Assembly: GCF_030326305.1 (NCBI RefSeq)
Contig: NZ_JACAKB010000002.1
Span: forward strand, 186,001 to 250,000
Direction of reading: 5' to 3'
DNA length: 64,000 nt
Source of the DNA: Myroides odoratimimus
GTDB taxonomy: Bacteria > Bacteroidota > Bacteroidia > Flavobacteriales > Flavobacteriaceae
Within the stretch, counting starts at the first letter, position 1. Each line of letters begins with the position of its first letter. The notes beneath the pieces are model-generated. The model was not told the DNA's origin, searched no databases, and saw only the letters and a list, made by a program, of their open reading frames with translations. The position numbers and the translations under genes were made by a program. Positions 42,187 through 49,547 of this stretch are shown one piece after another.

Positions 42187-42347
42187 AGAATGAGGTAGGA
42201 TTCGAACCTACATGATGTATGAGATATAGTTTGTGTTCTTCCGATTTTACTCCATTACAGATACGTCTACTATCCATTGACTATTCTACCAATCTAAGTT
42301 TGACTAGTATTTAACTATAGCGTCTACCTTAATTCCGCCACTCACTC
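42187..42347 (-). tRNA. tRNA-Leu interrupted in the anticodon arm by about 75-80 nt
   Basis: On the minus strand 42347-42341 reads GAGTGAG and pairs fully (one G-T) with CTCATTC at 42194-42188. The D arm TGGCGGAATTAAGGTAGACGC (42340-42320) is the class II Leu pattern, and GTAGG-TTCGAAT-CCTAC is a perfect T arm. The anticodon-stem halves TATAGT (42319-42314) and ACTATA (42230-42225) also pair, but they are separated by about 84 nt instead of 7. A poly-T tract follows the 3' end. The insert is far shorter than a group I intron, and the anticodon cannot be placed with certainty. Decayed gene or unusual intron are both possible. Confidence 0.65.
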
Positions 42348-42365
42348 CTTTTAAAACCAACACAA

Positions 42366-44375
42366 CTATTTACATGAAAATCTTAATTCTTTATCCTCTG
42401 GACTCACAAACAAATTAATCACTTGTGAAGTAGTGTCTATTAACTCACTAACAGACTCCCTATTATCTATAAAGATTGGAGCTGATACTGAATAGTATTC
42501 ATTTAGTACATTAATAATATCAAGTCCAGCATTAATTTTAGATGCCGTGTTAGCATCAGAAAAAGGCACTCCATTAATCAGAGTTTGACAAGTTTCTGTC
42601 TCCCCTCCATTAATCTGAGACTCAAATAATTTAAATGATACATATTTGAACCTTCCATTGATACTATTCTCTAAAGACTCTATCTCAAGTTTGATAAAAC
42701 GTTCTATTGTGAACTGTTGTTTTTCTAACTCATTTAAGGAGTTTGCTAAACTTTGTTCTTCTCTTTGAAGTTCATCAATACGTTCATTTGCTCTTTTAAT
42801 TGTAGCCTCAGTTGATAGTTTCTCTTTGACGCCATCAATAAGTGTGATGATCTCGCTCTTACTATTTAACAAAGATTGATTATCAATATTTACCTCTTCA
42901 CTTAATAACTGATTATATCGTTCAATATCAGATTTAAGAATATTAACCTCATTAGAAGCACTTACCTTTTCATTATATAAACAAGAAGGATTCTTAACAT
43001 TAGTTTGTTTTCCTAGTTCAAGTTCTAATGTTGATTTTAGCATTCCTAATTCCTGTTCTTGTTTAGTAATTACAGATTGTCCATCTGCTATGCGATGAAA
43101 TAATGTATCAACTTCTTTGTTTTTCGAAGTAATCTCGTCTTTAGTTCCTTTCCCCTGGCTACTAATATTTTCAAGAATTGACTTCTTGTTATTATTGAAA
43201 TTTGTAATCATTTCTGATTTCTTACTCTCAATATCATTTGTTTCAAAAGGACGATTACAACAAGAACAAACAAACTCATTGTCATTAAAAACTAGCTCAT
43301 TTGCATTTTCTTCATGCCACTTAGTTCTTAATGCTTCTGCTTTACTTTCAAGCTGCTTTATTTCTGTTTCTAGATTGCTCTTTTGTACTTCTAAAGAAGA
43401 TATTCCGTTTCTATAAGACTGTAAGTTGTTTTCAGTTTCTTTTATCTTAAGTCGAAGATTATCAACTGTACTAGTATCTACCTTACATTCATTATCTGAT
43501 TCACTCTTGAACTTATTTAATAAAGTACTTAACTCAGTTTCTACTTCAAACTTTTTATTCTGAATGTCTTTCTTCTTATCCAGTTCAGCTTGATATGCTT
43601 TAGAACTATCTAATAACTCAGAATCAACTTTATTTAATTTCTGCTCTAACTCATTAAGCTGCTTTCTACATCCGATATAATCAATCGGGATAGGTTTTGA
43701 TTTCTGAACCTCATCTATTCGAGTAGGAATGAGATCTAAATCTGCCTTAATCTTTTTAACCTTACTACTATTCTCAGCCTTTATCTCCTGAATAGTTTTC
43801 TTCTCTGTTAACTGCAATAAGACTTCTAGATCTCTATCTCCTTTTATCAAATTTTGATAGTCAGTATTGTCGGCAATACTTGTTAAAACATTTCGTATAT
43901 CCTGCCATTTTAAAGAATTAAATGCTAATGGATTAGAAATCAATTTAAAAATACTTTCATCCAAAATATCAGCTATTTTAGATGTGTATTCTTTTTGATT
44001 CATTGGAACTTCATTCCAATAATAAATGGTTTCATTTCCTGTGAATGATGGTTCAAACGCTCCTCTTTGTTTTACCCATTTTTCTCGGAATACACGTCTT
44101 AAGATTACCTCCTCATTATTTACTACAAGAGTAGCTTCAACTTCATGATCTATTTTTGGGATAACCTGATTATTTGAATCAAGTGTTTTAATCTCAAAAT
44201 CCTTTCTATCTGTACTATCTTTTCCAAATAGTAACCAGGTAAATGCATCAAATAACGTTGTCTTACCTGATGCATTAGCTCCATAAATATCAGTTTTGTT
44301 TGTAAAGTCAACTGATAGACTTTTAATGCCCTTGAAGTTTTCAAGAGACATTTTCTTTAATTCAATTTTTTTCAT
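42366..44375 (-). CDS. Rad50/SbcC-like ATPase with zinc hook
   Basis: 669 residues from ATG 44375 (MKKIELKKMSLENFKGIKS); the longer open frame upstream is non-coding leader. Walker A YGANASGKTT (31-40) follows the usual beta hairpin, then two long coiled coils flank a hook FVCSCCNRPF with a C-x-x-C pair, and the C-terminal part ends in a Walker B-like IFIDNRES. No SbcD/Mre11 partner was found nearby. It probably handles DNA ends or assists recombination together with RecT. Confidence 0.85.
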   Translation of the reverse strand: MKKIELKKMSLENFKGIKSLSVDFTNKTDIYGANASGKTTLFDAFTWLLFGKDSTDRKDFEIKTLDSNNQVIPKIDHEVEATLVVNNEEVILRRVFREKWVKQRGAFEPSFTGNETIYYWNEVPMNQKEYTSKIADILDESIFKLISNPLAFNSLKWQDIRNVLTSIADNTDYQNLIKGDRDLEVLLQLTEKKTIQEIKAENSSKVKKIKADLDLIPTRIDEVQKSKPIPIDYIGCRKQLNELEQKLNKVDSELLDSSKAYQAELDKKKDIQNKKFEVETELSTLLNKFKSESDNECKVDTSTVDNLRLKIKETENNLQSYRNGISSLEVQKSNLETEIKQLESKAEALRTKWHEENANELVFNDNEFVCSCCNRPFETNDIESKKSEMITNFNNNKKSILENISSQGKGTKDEITSKNKEVDTLFHRIADGQSVITKQEQELGMLKSTLELELGKQTNVKNPSCLYNEKVSASNEVNILKSDIERYNQLLSEEVNIDNQSLLNSKSEIITLIDGVKEKLSTEATIKRANERIDELQREEQSLANSLNELEKQQFTIERFIKLEIESLENSINGRFKYVSFKLFESQINGGETETCQTLINGVPFSDANTASKINAGLDIINVLNEYYSVSAPIFIDNRESVSELIDTTSQVINLFVSPEDKELRFSCK

Positions 44376-44462
44376 GTTGAAATTGTTGATGGTTTGATGT
44401 ACTTTTGTGTCGATGGTAATTAAAAAATCATCTCTATTGTTTTTTTTAATTCGATTCTCAGT

Positions 44463-44512
44463 AGAGATACTTTTTTGGCTCACTTTCCCAAGTGGGCTTT
44501 TTTTATACCCGT
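44463..44512 (+). terminator. Hairpin with T run on the plus strand, antisense to the early operon
   Basis: GGCTCACTT (about 44478-44486) and AAGTGGGCT (about 44491-44499) form a stem with one mismatch and are followed by TTTTTTT on the plus strand. No plus-strand gene ends here; it lies in the gap between two leftward genes and may simply structure that leader. Confidence 0.35.
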
Positions 44513-44715
44513 AACTGTCTTTGTAGCTTTTCTTTTTGCTCTTGTGATAGTACTACTGTTTTCTTGCCCCTTTTCGCTCCCAAACGAAAAAGAGCAAGTC
44601 TTGCCTCACTTTCCATGCGTTCTGCGGCTAACAGTTGTCCTCTGAACATTCGTATTAACTCATGTGCAGTATTTAATTTATCCGTTTGAAATGCAATTAT
44701 TTCCTCTTTTGTCAT
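44503..44715 (-). CDS. Unknown small early protein
   Basis: 70 residues, helical and basic at the C-terminus (LGAKRGKKTVVLSQEQKEKLQRQ). Overlaps the previous gene by 38 bp, a rather large overlap, so a shorter start at an internal Met is possible. No family recognised. Confidence 0.5.
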   Translation of the reverse strand: MTKEEIIAFQTDKLNTAHELIRMFRGQLLAAERMESEARLALFRLGAKRGKKTVVLSQEQKEKLQRQLRV

Positions 44716-44989
44716 CGTTTAAAAGGTAATCTAGTTGCTTCTTAACTTTCTTTGCTCTCTCAATCTTATGAGTGCAATTATGAACCGCCTTACGAGCTAA
44801 ATCGATAATCCCAATAGAATTACTTTTAGTCAAACTTCTTTCCCTTCTCATAACAGCTTCAAGAAGTGACTTTGATATATTATGCTCTTCAGCAATATCA
44901 ATTCTATCATGCATCGTGGTCCATTCCTTCAAATAATCTGAAAGCTGACTTGAAATCAACTTTCCATAGTGTTCTTCATCAAATAGCAT
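44678..44989 (-). CDS. Unknown early protein, possibly DNA-binding
   Basis: 103 residues. IDIAEEHNISKSLLEAVMRRERSL (about 31-54) has the spacing of a helix-turn-helix, followed by a long basic helix (KAVHNCTHKIERAKKVKKQL). It overlaps the 94-residue gene by 11 bp. A candidate early regulator; the HTH is a visual call only. Confidence 0.5.
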   Translation of the reverse strand: MLFDEEHYGKLISSQLSDYLKEWTTMHDRIDIAEEHNISKSLLEAVMRRERSLTKSNSIGIIDLARKAVHNCTHKIERAKKVKKQLDYLLNDDKRGNNCISNG

Positions 44990-45263
44990 TTGCTCTCCTA
45001 TTTTTAGTTAGTGTAATATTCTTTATCATAGAAGATGTAAGTACTTTTTGTTTCTCAGCTTCAATCTGTAGATCCTCAAAAAGTTTATAGCGTTTATTAG
45101 CTAATTCAGACATCTTATTATGTAATGCATCAAGCTCTATTTCCTTTAATGATTCATCCTTAACAAATGGATATAAAGGTGAGTTCTCTACACATTCAAT
45201 TGAAAGTTTTGTTTCCTCTATTAGAAAATTAACTTTACCTAATTCGCGTATTATATTATTCAT
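44979..45263 (-). CDS. Unknown early protein, coiled coil
   Basis: 94 residues. First gene transcribed from the leftward early promoter. Two helical segments (RELGKVNFLIEETKLSIECV and IELDALHNKMSELANKRYKL) suggest a coiled-coil dimer. No Cro-like HTH is apparent in it, unlike the usual first gene of a lambda-like left operon. Function unknown. Confidence 0.5.
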   Translation of the reverse strand: MNNIIRELGKVNFLIEETKLSIECVENSPLYPFVKDESLKEIELDALHNKMSELANKRYKLFEDLQIEAEKQKVLTSSMIKNITLTKNRRANAI

Positions 45264-45570
45264 AAGCTTTTAGTTGATTAGCTCTCCAAATGATCTACGA
45301 AATCAAAACCTTATAATAAGGTGTGTTACTACACTGGAGAGTTTATAAAAAATAAAAAAATGATTAAAAGCCTAAACCCAGTATTTATCAGTATGTCAAT
45401 GAACTTATTAAACCTTTTTCACACGAGTCAGATGTACAAATAATTATATAACCATTTAATTATTTAATTATGTGTGTATCTTTGCCGTGTTATTATCTAC
45501 CACAAATATACAACGTTTGTTTGACTTCAAAACACAATCGTTTGATTTGTGTAGTTAATTTTTTGTTAAT
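45264..45570. promoter_or_regulatory. Divergent switch region between early operon and repressor
   Basis: A 307-bp gene-free region. Leftward promoter: TTG (45530-45528), 17 nt, TATATTTG (45510-45503). Rightward: TATCTTTG at 45477-45484, without a clear TTG. Operator-like repeats: CAACGTTTGTTTG (45511-45523, in the spacer of the leftward promoter), CACAATCGTTTGATTTGTG (45533-45551, nearly palindromic) and TCAAAC-N4-GTTTGA inside the repressor gene (45790-45805). A repressor bound at the first would shut off early genes. The remaining 45264-45450 part is AT-rich with nothing else recognised. Confidence 0.7.
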
Positions 45571-46233
45571 ATGAATGAAGTAAATCAAAGAATAAGTCAA
45601 ATAGCTGATTACTATAACATTAAAAGTTATGCTGATTTTGCACAAAGAACAGGACTAAACCATCAAACAGTATCTAATTACTTAAAAGGCAAGCAAAAAC
45701 CTGACATAGATAAGCTATCTCAAATAAAACAGTCATTTGAAGAAATAGATGCTAATTGGTTATTAACTGGAAATGGAAATATGATAAAATCAAACGATGG
45801 TTTGATTAAAGATAATTCGAAAGGTGTTCCTTACTATGAAGGTATAGAAGCAACAGGATCTATTTTAACCTCTTTTAATGACATTAAAGAGAATCCTTCA
45901 TTCTATATTAGTTATCCTCATTTTGACGATTGTACAGCCTATCTTCCTATGGCAGGAGATAGCATGTATCCTAAATACTGTTCAGGAGAAATAATAGCTG
46001 TTAAACAGATTTATAACTTTGACATTATACAATGGGGAGAAGCTTATATGATAGTGACAGATTCTGAAGCAAATGATCTCCGTACTATTAAATTACTATT
46101 CCCACATAAGGAAGAAGATAAAATAATTCTAAGGGCAAGTAACCCAAGTTTTGCAGGAGATACAATTATACCAAAGAAAAACATCGTATCCTTATTCCTA
46201 GTAAAAGGAAAAATAACTCGCAATCAATTATAA
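45571..46233 (+). CDS. CI-like repressor (XRE HTH + S24 peptidase)
   Basis: 220 residues. The N-terminal HTH (DFAQRTGLNHQTVSNYLKGK, about 22-41) is followed by WLLTGNGNM, the usual XRE linker, and a C-terminal S24/LexA-type domain with Ser131 in GDSMYP and Lys174 in RTIKLLFPH as the catalytic dyad. It should maintain lysogeny by binding the operators next to its gene, and RecA-stimulated self-cleavage would give SOS induction. The Ala-Gly cleavage site is not obvious (EATG near 93-96 is a candidate). Confidence 0.9.
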   Translation: MNEVNQRISQIADYYNIKSYADFAQRTGLNHQTVSNYLKGKQKPDIDKLSQIKQSFEEIDANWLLTGNGNMIKSNDGLIKDNSKGVPYYEGIEATGSILTSFNDIKENPSFYISYPHFDDCTAYLPMAGDSMYPKYCSGEIIAVKQIYNFDIIQWGEAYMIVTDSEANDLRTIKLLFPHKEEDKIILRASNPSFAGDTIIPKKNIVSLFLVKGKITRNQL

Positions 46234-46245
46234 TAAAAATAAGCT

Positions 46246-46641
46246 ATGAAAAGATTAATTTACTTAATACTACCTATACTAGTACTTATAGGGTGTAGTT
46301 CGGATGATAACAGTCATGATAGATCTAAAGTCTATATAGTATCTCAAAAAGTAGAGGCCAAGAAAATAAATGAAACTACATACGAATCAACTATAACTTA
46401 TGTTGTAAAGAATGATTATAAGCCAGTTTCTGTCGTATATTACTACATAGAGTCTGAAATAGAAAACTATGGTAAACGTAGAACATATGGAGATTATAAA
46501 AGGTCATCTAATAAAGTAACTATAATAAATCCAGATGAAGCAAAAATAGTTGTAAAAGGTGATAAACCTGTGATAGAAAGTGATATTAAAAATAGCACTA
46601 TAGTTATTACTGAAATAGTAGACGATCCTGTTGCTAATTAA
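46246..46641 (+). CDS. Phage-borne lipoprotein
   Basis: 131 residues. Signal peptide with lipobox LVLIGC (Cys17), followed by SSDDN; acidic residues directly after the lipidated Cys are known to favour surface export in Bacteroidota. The mature part is beta-rich. It is expressed with the repressor (12 bp gap), so it should be made in the lysogen. Possible superinfection exclusion or surface change; no family recognised. Confidence 0.65.
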   Translation: MKRLIYLILPILVLIGCSSDDNSHDRSKVYIVSQKVEAKKINETTYESTITYVVKNDYKPVSVVYYYIESEIENYGKRRTYGDYKRSSNKVTIINPDEAKIVVKGDKPVIESDIKNSTIVITEIVDDPVAN

Positions 46642-46649
46642 TTAAAGTA

Positions 46650-47438
46650 ATGGAAAAGTTTATTTCTAATAATAGATTATTTGAAGTTTACGAAGATTCT
46701 CATAATAGAATACATGCACGCCTTAAAATAAATCTATTTGGTAAAGAAGAGTACTTAGAAAGTGACTTTACATTAGCTGAACTTGAACTATTTAAGCAAA
46801 ATAAATCTAATCCTAACTCTTGTGAATCAGAGACAAATAGTAGTGAAATAAAACTACTTACAGAAAGTTTCTTTCTTGAATATGTACCTATAATTCATGT
46901 TAATAAAGTTTCACTTAATTTAATAGAATTATACACAAGAGCAGTTAATCTTGGATTTAATTTTTTCAATGTTCCTAGAGCTGATTATGACGCAGTAATA
47001 GATATTATAAACAAAGAAAATGAAGAATCAGAATTATTAAAACTTAACGATATTAATTACTCAAAAGCAAATGTTTTTTATAAAGCCAAATGTTATAATG
47101 AGTCTATACAATATTTGCAAAAAATAATAGATACTTTCAAAAAAAACGATACCCTTATTTATCTTGGAGCTTATAATAAACTAATCCTAGTTTACAGGAA
47201 GTTATTCAATAAAGAAGCTGAGATTAAATTAATTGAATTAACTATAAAAAGATTAAATACTATAAATAGAAATAAGTTCGAAAAGGCAATTATAAAATAC
47301 CCGGACTACTATTCTGAACTAGAAAATGGGCTAAATCAAAACATAATAGTTAAAGACAAAAATGATAATATTCTATTTATGCCTTATGAAATAAAGAAAC
47401 TTATTATTCGTAAGCATAATCTAAAAATGAAAAAATGA
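46650..47438 (+). CDS. Unknown protein with TPR-like repeat
   Basis: 262 residues, soluble. The middle (NYSKANVFYKAKCYNESIQYLQ, about 130-152) and following helix pairs (TLIYLGAYNKLILVYRKL, AEIKLIELTIKRLN) look like TPR-type repeats. The N-terminal 50 residues are a small beta domain (NNRLFEVYEDSHNRIHARLK). Between two lipoprotein genes in the lysogenic operon. No family recognised. Confidence 0.55.
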   Translation: MEKFISNNRLFEVYEDSHNRIHARLKINLFGKEEYLESDFTLAELELFKQNKSNPNSCESETNSSEIKLLTESFFLEYVPIIHVNKVSLNLIELYTRAVNLGFNFFNVPRADYDAVIDIINKENEESELLKLNDINYSKANVFYKAKCYNESIQYLQKIIDTFKKNDTLIYLGAYNKLILVYRKLFNKEAEIKLIELTIKRLNTINRNKFEKAIIKYPDYYSELENGLNQNIIVKDKNDNILFMPYEIKKLIIRKHNLKMKK

Positions 47439-47442
47439 AAAA

Positions 47443-48090
47443 ATGAAAAAACTACTACTACTGACTATACTTGGTTTACTTTCTTTATCATGTGGAGAAA
47501 GCATTGAACAGATAATTGAAAAACAAGTAAAAGAAAAAATAAAATCAGCTGGAAATAATGCTGATGATTATAAACTTATAGAGTTAACACATCTAAGTGA
47601 TATAACCCAAAAAGACATAATAGATGATTTGCTTATAGATACAAATAATGATATTGTTTTTAAAGGAGTATCAATACGATTAAAAGAGAAGAAAATTCAT
47701 AAACAAGATTCTGTTCAAAAAGTTGTACTTAAACAGTATGAGACAGGTATGAAACAAAATGCAGAATTCAGAAAGAGAATAGAAAAACTCATAGCTGAAG
47801 ATAATGAAGATATGTCTAAGACTAAAAGTGAAATAGTCGCTATAAAAGATAGTATTGCAATCAATAAAAATCTTATTACCATAATGGAGCAAAACAAAAA
47901 TGATAATACTGTTTTATATAAGATTTATAAACAAAAAGCACAAATAAAACCAGATAAGTATACTGAAGCACAGAAAGTGAATATGTATACTATAGTAAAT
48001 AAAAACAATATTTTAATAGACCTTACTCCTACATCTGAAAAATCTAAAGAAGTAGTAAATCGTGATTATTTAAAACAAATACAAAAATAG
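47443..48090 (+). CDS. Second phage-borne lipoprotein, coiled coil
   Basis: 215 residues. Signal peptide with lipobox LSLSC (Cys17). The mature part is largely helical and charged (about 85-150 coiled coil). The start lies in a triple 8-bp repeat AAAAATGA (47427-47450): the upstream gene stops in the second copy, this gene starts in the third. Expected in the lysogen; function unknown. Confidence 0.6.
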   Translation: MKKLLLLTILGLLSLSCGESIEQIIEKQVKEKIKSAGNNADDYKLIELTHLSDITQKDIIDDLLIDTNNDIVFKGVSIRLKEKKIHKQDSVQKVVLKQYETGMKQNAEFRKRIEKLIAEDNEDMSKTKSEIVAIKDSIAINKNLITIMEQNKNDNTVLYKIYKQKAQIKPDKYTEAQKVNMYTIVNKNNILIDLTPTSEKSKEVVNRDYLKQIQK

Positions 48091-48102
48091 TATTCAACAG
48101 CA

Positions 48103-48384
48103 ATGAACGGAGAAAAGATAAACGTATTAATTGATGCATTACAAGCTAAAGGCTCTATAAGGTTTAAGAAAGACTTTTGTGAGACAATTGGTATCAATAG
48201 TCAACAACTAGTTAATATGGTTGCAGAGAAGCGTACATTGACTATTGACGAACTAAAAAAATTAGTTGAGACTTATGATGTAAATCCTTATTGGGTAATG
48301 GGATTACAAGACAATATTTTTATCAAACGCCGACAACCTAAGCCGACAATACAAATTAAAAAATATCCACTTTATGTGGAATAA
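48103..48384 (+). CDS. HTH protein (XRE-like, phage regulator)
   Basis: 93 residues. RFKKDFCETIGINSQQLVNMVAEKRTLTIDELKKLVE (about 20-56) is a helix-turn-helix like the N-terminal domain of CI/Cro proteins, followed by NPYWVMG. It lacks a peptidase domain. It ends 56 bp before attR. Possible roles are Cro-like antagonist, excision control or repressor helper. Confidence 0.65.
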   Translation: MNGEKINVLIDALQAKGSIRFKKDFCETIGINSQQLVNMVAEKRTLTIDELKKLVETYDVNPYWVMGLQDNIFIKRRQPKPTIQIKKYPLYVE

Positions 48385-48440
48385 ATCAAAAAACAATAAT
48401 TGATTTACAGATAGTTACAACTTAAAATATATAGGAGTGG

Positions 48441-48487
48441 GGATTCATAACCCTGAGGTCACGGGTTCAACTCCCGTCTTCGCTACA
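48441..48487 (+). repeat. attR: right 47-bp attachment repeat
   Basis: Perfect copy of 1978-2024. It is the 3' half of the host tRNA-Met without acceptor 5' strand or D arm, so it is not a functional tRNA. The original terminator of the tRNA (48493-48524) follows. Confidence 0.93.
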
Positions 48488-48492
48488 ACATA

Positions 48493-48524
48493 AAAGGACA
48501 TCTTACATTAGGTGTCCTTTTTTC
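48493..48524 (+). terminator. Original host terminator of tRNA-Met
   Basis: AAAGGACA (48493-48500) and TGTCCTTT (48513-48520) form the stem, followed by T residues. It lies directly after attR, marking the start of host DNA. Confidence 0.8.
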
Positions 48525-48628
48525 ATTTATATTCCTTCCATATATACTACCGAAATACCATATAAATATACCTACTACTGTCTAAAAAACACCAGTAAGT
48601 TTGTCGTCTTAAAAATCATTAATACGAT

Positions 48629-49249
48629 ATGACAAAAAAAATCTTAGTAATCAATGGACATCCAGATCCTGAAAGTTATAATCAATCGCTTGCTACTGCT
48701 TATATAGAAGCACTTAAAGATAATCATAAAATAGAAGTAAAATATTTAGCCCTTCACAGTTTAGACTTCAATCCTAATCTTGAATTCGGATATAGAAAAC
48801 GCACAGTACTAGAACCTGATTTAATAAAAGCCTTAGATGATATTAAATGGAGCAATCATATGGTATGGTTACATCCTATTTGGTGGGTAGGTCTACCAGC
48901 TATTATGAAGGGCTTTTTTGATAGAGCCTTCTTACCTGGCATCACATTTAACCATATCTCTACAACAGAAACAATAGGTCTCTTAAAAGGACGTACAGCT
49001 AGAATAATCACAACTGGTGGTGACCTTAGTCAAGATGTTTACACTACTGTTTTTAATGATAGCGCCCTTGTTCAACTCAAAACAGGTATTTTAGAATACT
49101 GTGGTGTAGAAGTGACAGATAGTACTTTCATCGGTTTACTGAATAATTCATCATTAGAAGATCGACAAAACTGGTTAAAGGAAGTTCAAAACTATGCAAT
49201 AATAGACTCTAAACCTCATAATATCGATATATACCCAAACACATTATAA
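48629..49249 (+). CDS. NAD(P)H-dependent oxidoreductase, flavodoxin-like fold
   Basis: 206 residues. ILVINGHPDPESYNQSLA at the start is the FMN-phosphate loop of the NQO1/MdaB/KefF group, and HPIWWVGLPAIMKGFFDRAF (about 82-101) is the second flavin motif. Predicted two-electron reduction of quinones or similar compounds. First host gene right of the prophage. A TAAGTTTG -7 box lies at 48596-48603. Confidence 0.88.
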   Translation: MTKKILVINGHPDPESYNQSLATAYIEALKDNHKIEVKYLALHSLDFNPNLEFGYRKRTVLEPDLIKALDDIKWSNHMVWLHPIWWVGLPAIMKGFFDRAFLPGITFNHISTTETIGLLKGRTARIITTGGDLSQDVYTTVFNDSALVQLKTGILEYCGVEVTDSTFIGLLNNSSLEDRQNWLKEVQNYAIIDSKPHNIDIYPNTL

Positions 49250-49335
49250 AAACAACAACCTTAAAAACAACAACCTTAATAACAACACATTAACCAAAAA
49301 ACTAAAATATTTTTTAAAATAAAAGCTTCTATCCC

Positions 49336-49365
49336 TTGCATGGTTACTATTTAGTAGTATATTTG
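49336..49365 (+). promoter_or_regulatory. Promoter of tRNA-fMet
   Basis: TTG 49336-49338, 19 nt, TATATTTG 49358-49365; the tRNA starts 11 nt later. Matches the tRNA-Met promoter in spacing. Upstream, 49250-49300 has a short ACAACCTTAA-type direct repeat of no evident role. Confidence 0.75.
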
Positions 49366-49376
49366 CACCACAATAT

Positions 49377-49449
49377 CGCGGGATAGAGCAGTAGGCAGCT
49401 CGTCGGGCTCATAACCCGAAGGTCACAGGTTCGAGTCCTGTTCCCGCTA
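49377..49449 (+). tRNA. tRNA-fMet (CAT), initiator
   Basis: Full cloverleaf. The acceptor first pair is mismatched (C1 with T72) and the anticodon stem TCGGG/CCCGA carries three consecutive G-C pairs, both hallmarks of initiator tRNA. Loop CTCATAA, T arm ACAGG-TTCGAGT-CCTGT. No CCA encoded. Confidence 0.93.
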
Positions 49450-49453
49450 CTAC

Positions 49454-49484
49454 AAAGGAGACTTATTTAGGTCTCCTTTTTTTA
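49454..49484 (+). terminator. Terminator of tRNA-fMet
   Basis: AAAGGAGAC (49454-49462) and GTCTCCTTT (49471-49479) form the stem, followed by TTTT. Confidence 0.85.
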
Positions 49485-49547
49485 CTTCTTCTTTTCTAAA
49501 TCAACTTCCCAATAATTTTATATTTTTACATATTGATAAAAGATAAA

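Larger units (their letters stand above)
1978..48487. mobile_element. Complete siphovirus-type prophage in tRNA-Met
   Basis: The element is bounded by perfect 47-bp direct repeats in a tRNA-Met, with a tyrosine recombinase just inside the left repeat and a CI-like repressor near the right. The excised circle would be 46,463 bp. Between the repeats are recognisable terminase, portal, minor head, scaffold, capsid, tape-measure, tail, holin, endolysin and replication/recombination genes. The long tape measure and the lack of sheath genes indicate a siphovirus. No structural gene is visibly broken, so it may be inducible. The IS256 copy next to the integrase leaves the integrase frame intact. Confidence 0.93.

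Noticed and set aside
42187-42347. Group I intron in the tRNA-Leu
   Set aside because: The insert is only about 75-80 nt, and the P, Q, R and S core elements cannot all be found; a full group I intron needs roughly 200 nt. Kept as an interrupted tRNA of unknown nature.
44376-44483. N-terminal extension of the Rad50-like protein
   Set aside because: The upstream residues lack any family similarity, while MKKIELKKMSLENF is the standard start; the extension lies in the untranslated leader.
48441-48487. Second tRNA-Met at the right end of the prophage
   Set aside because: It contains only the 3' half; acceptor 5' strand and D arm are absent, so it is attR.
49250-49300. ACAACCTTAA-type short repeats before the tRNA-fMet promoter
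   Set aside because: Too short and degenerate; no function suggested beyond AT/CA-rich intergenic DNA.
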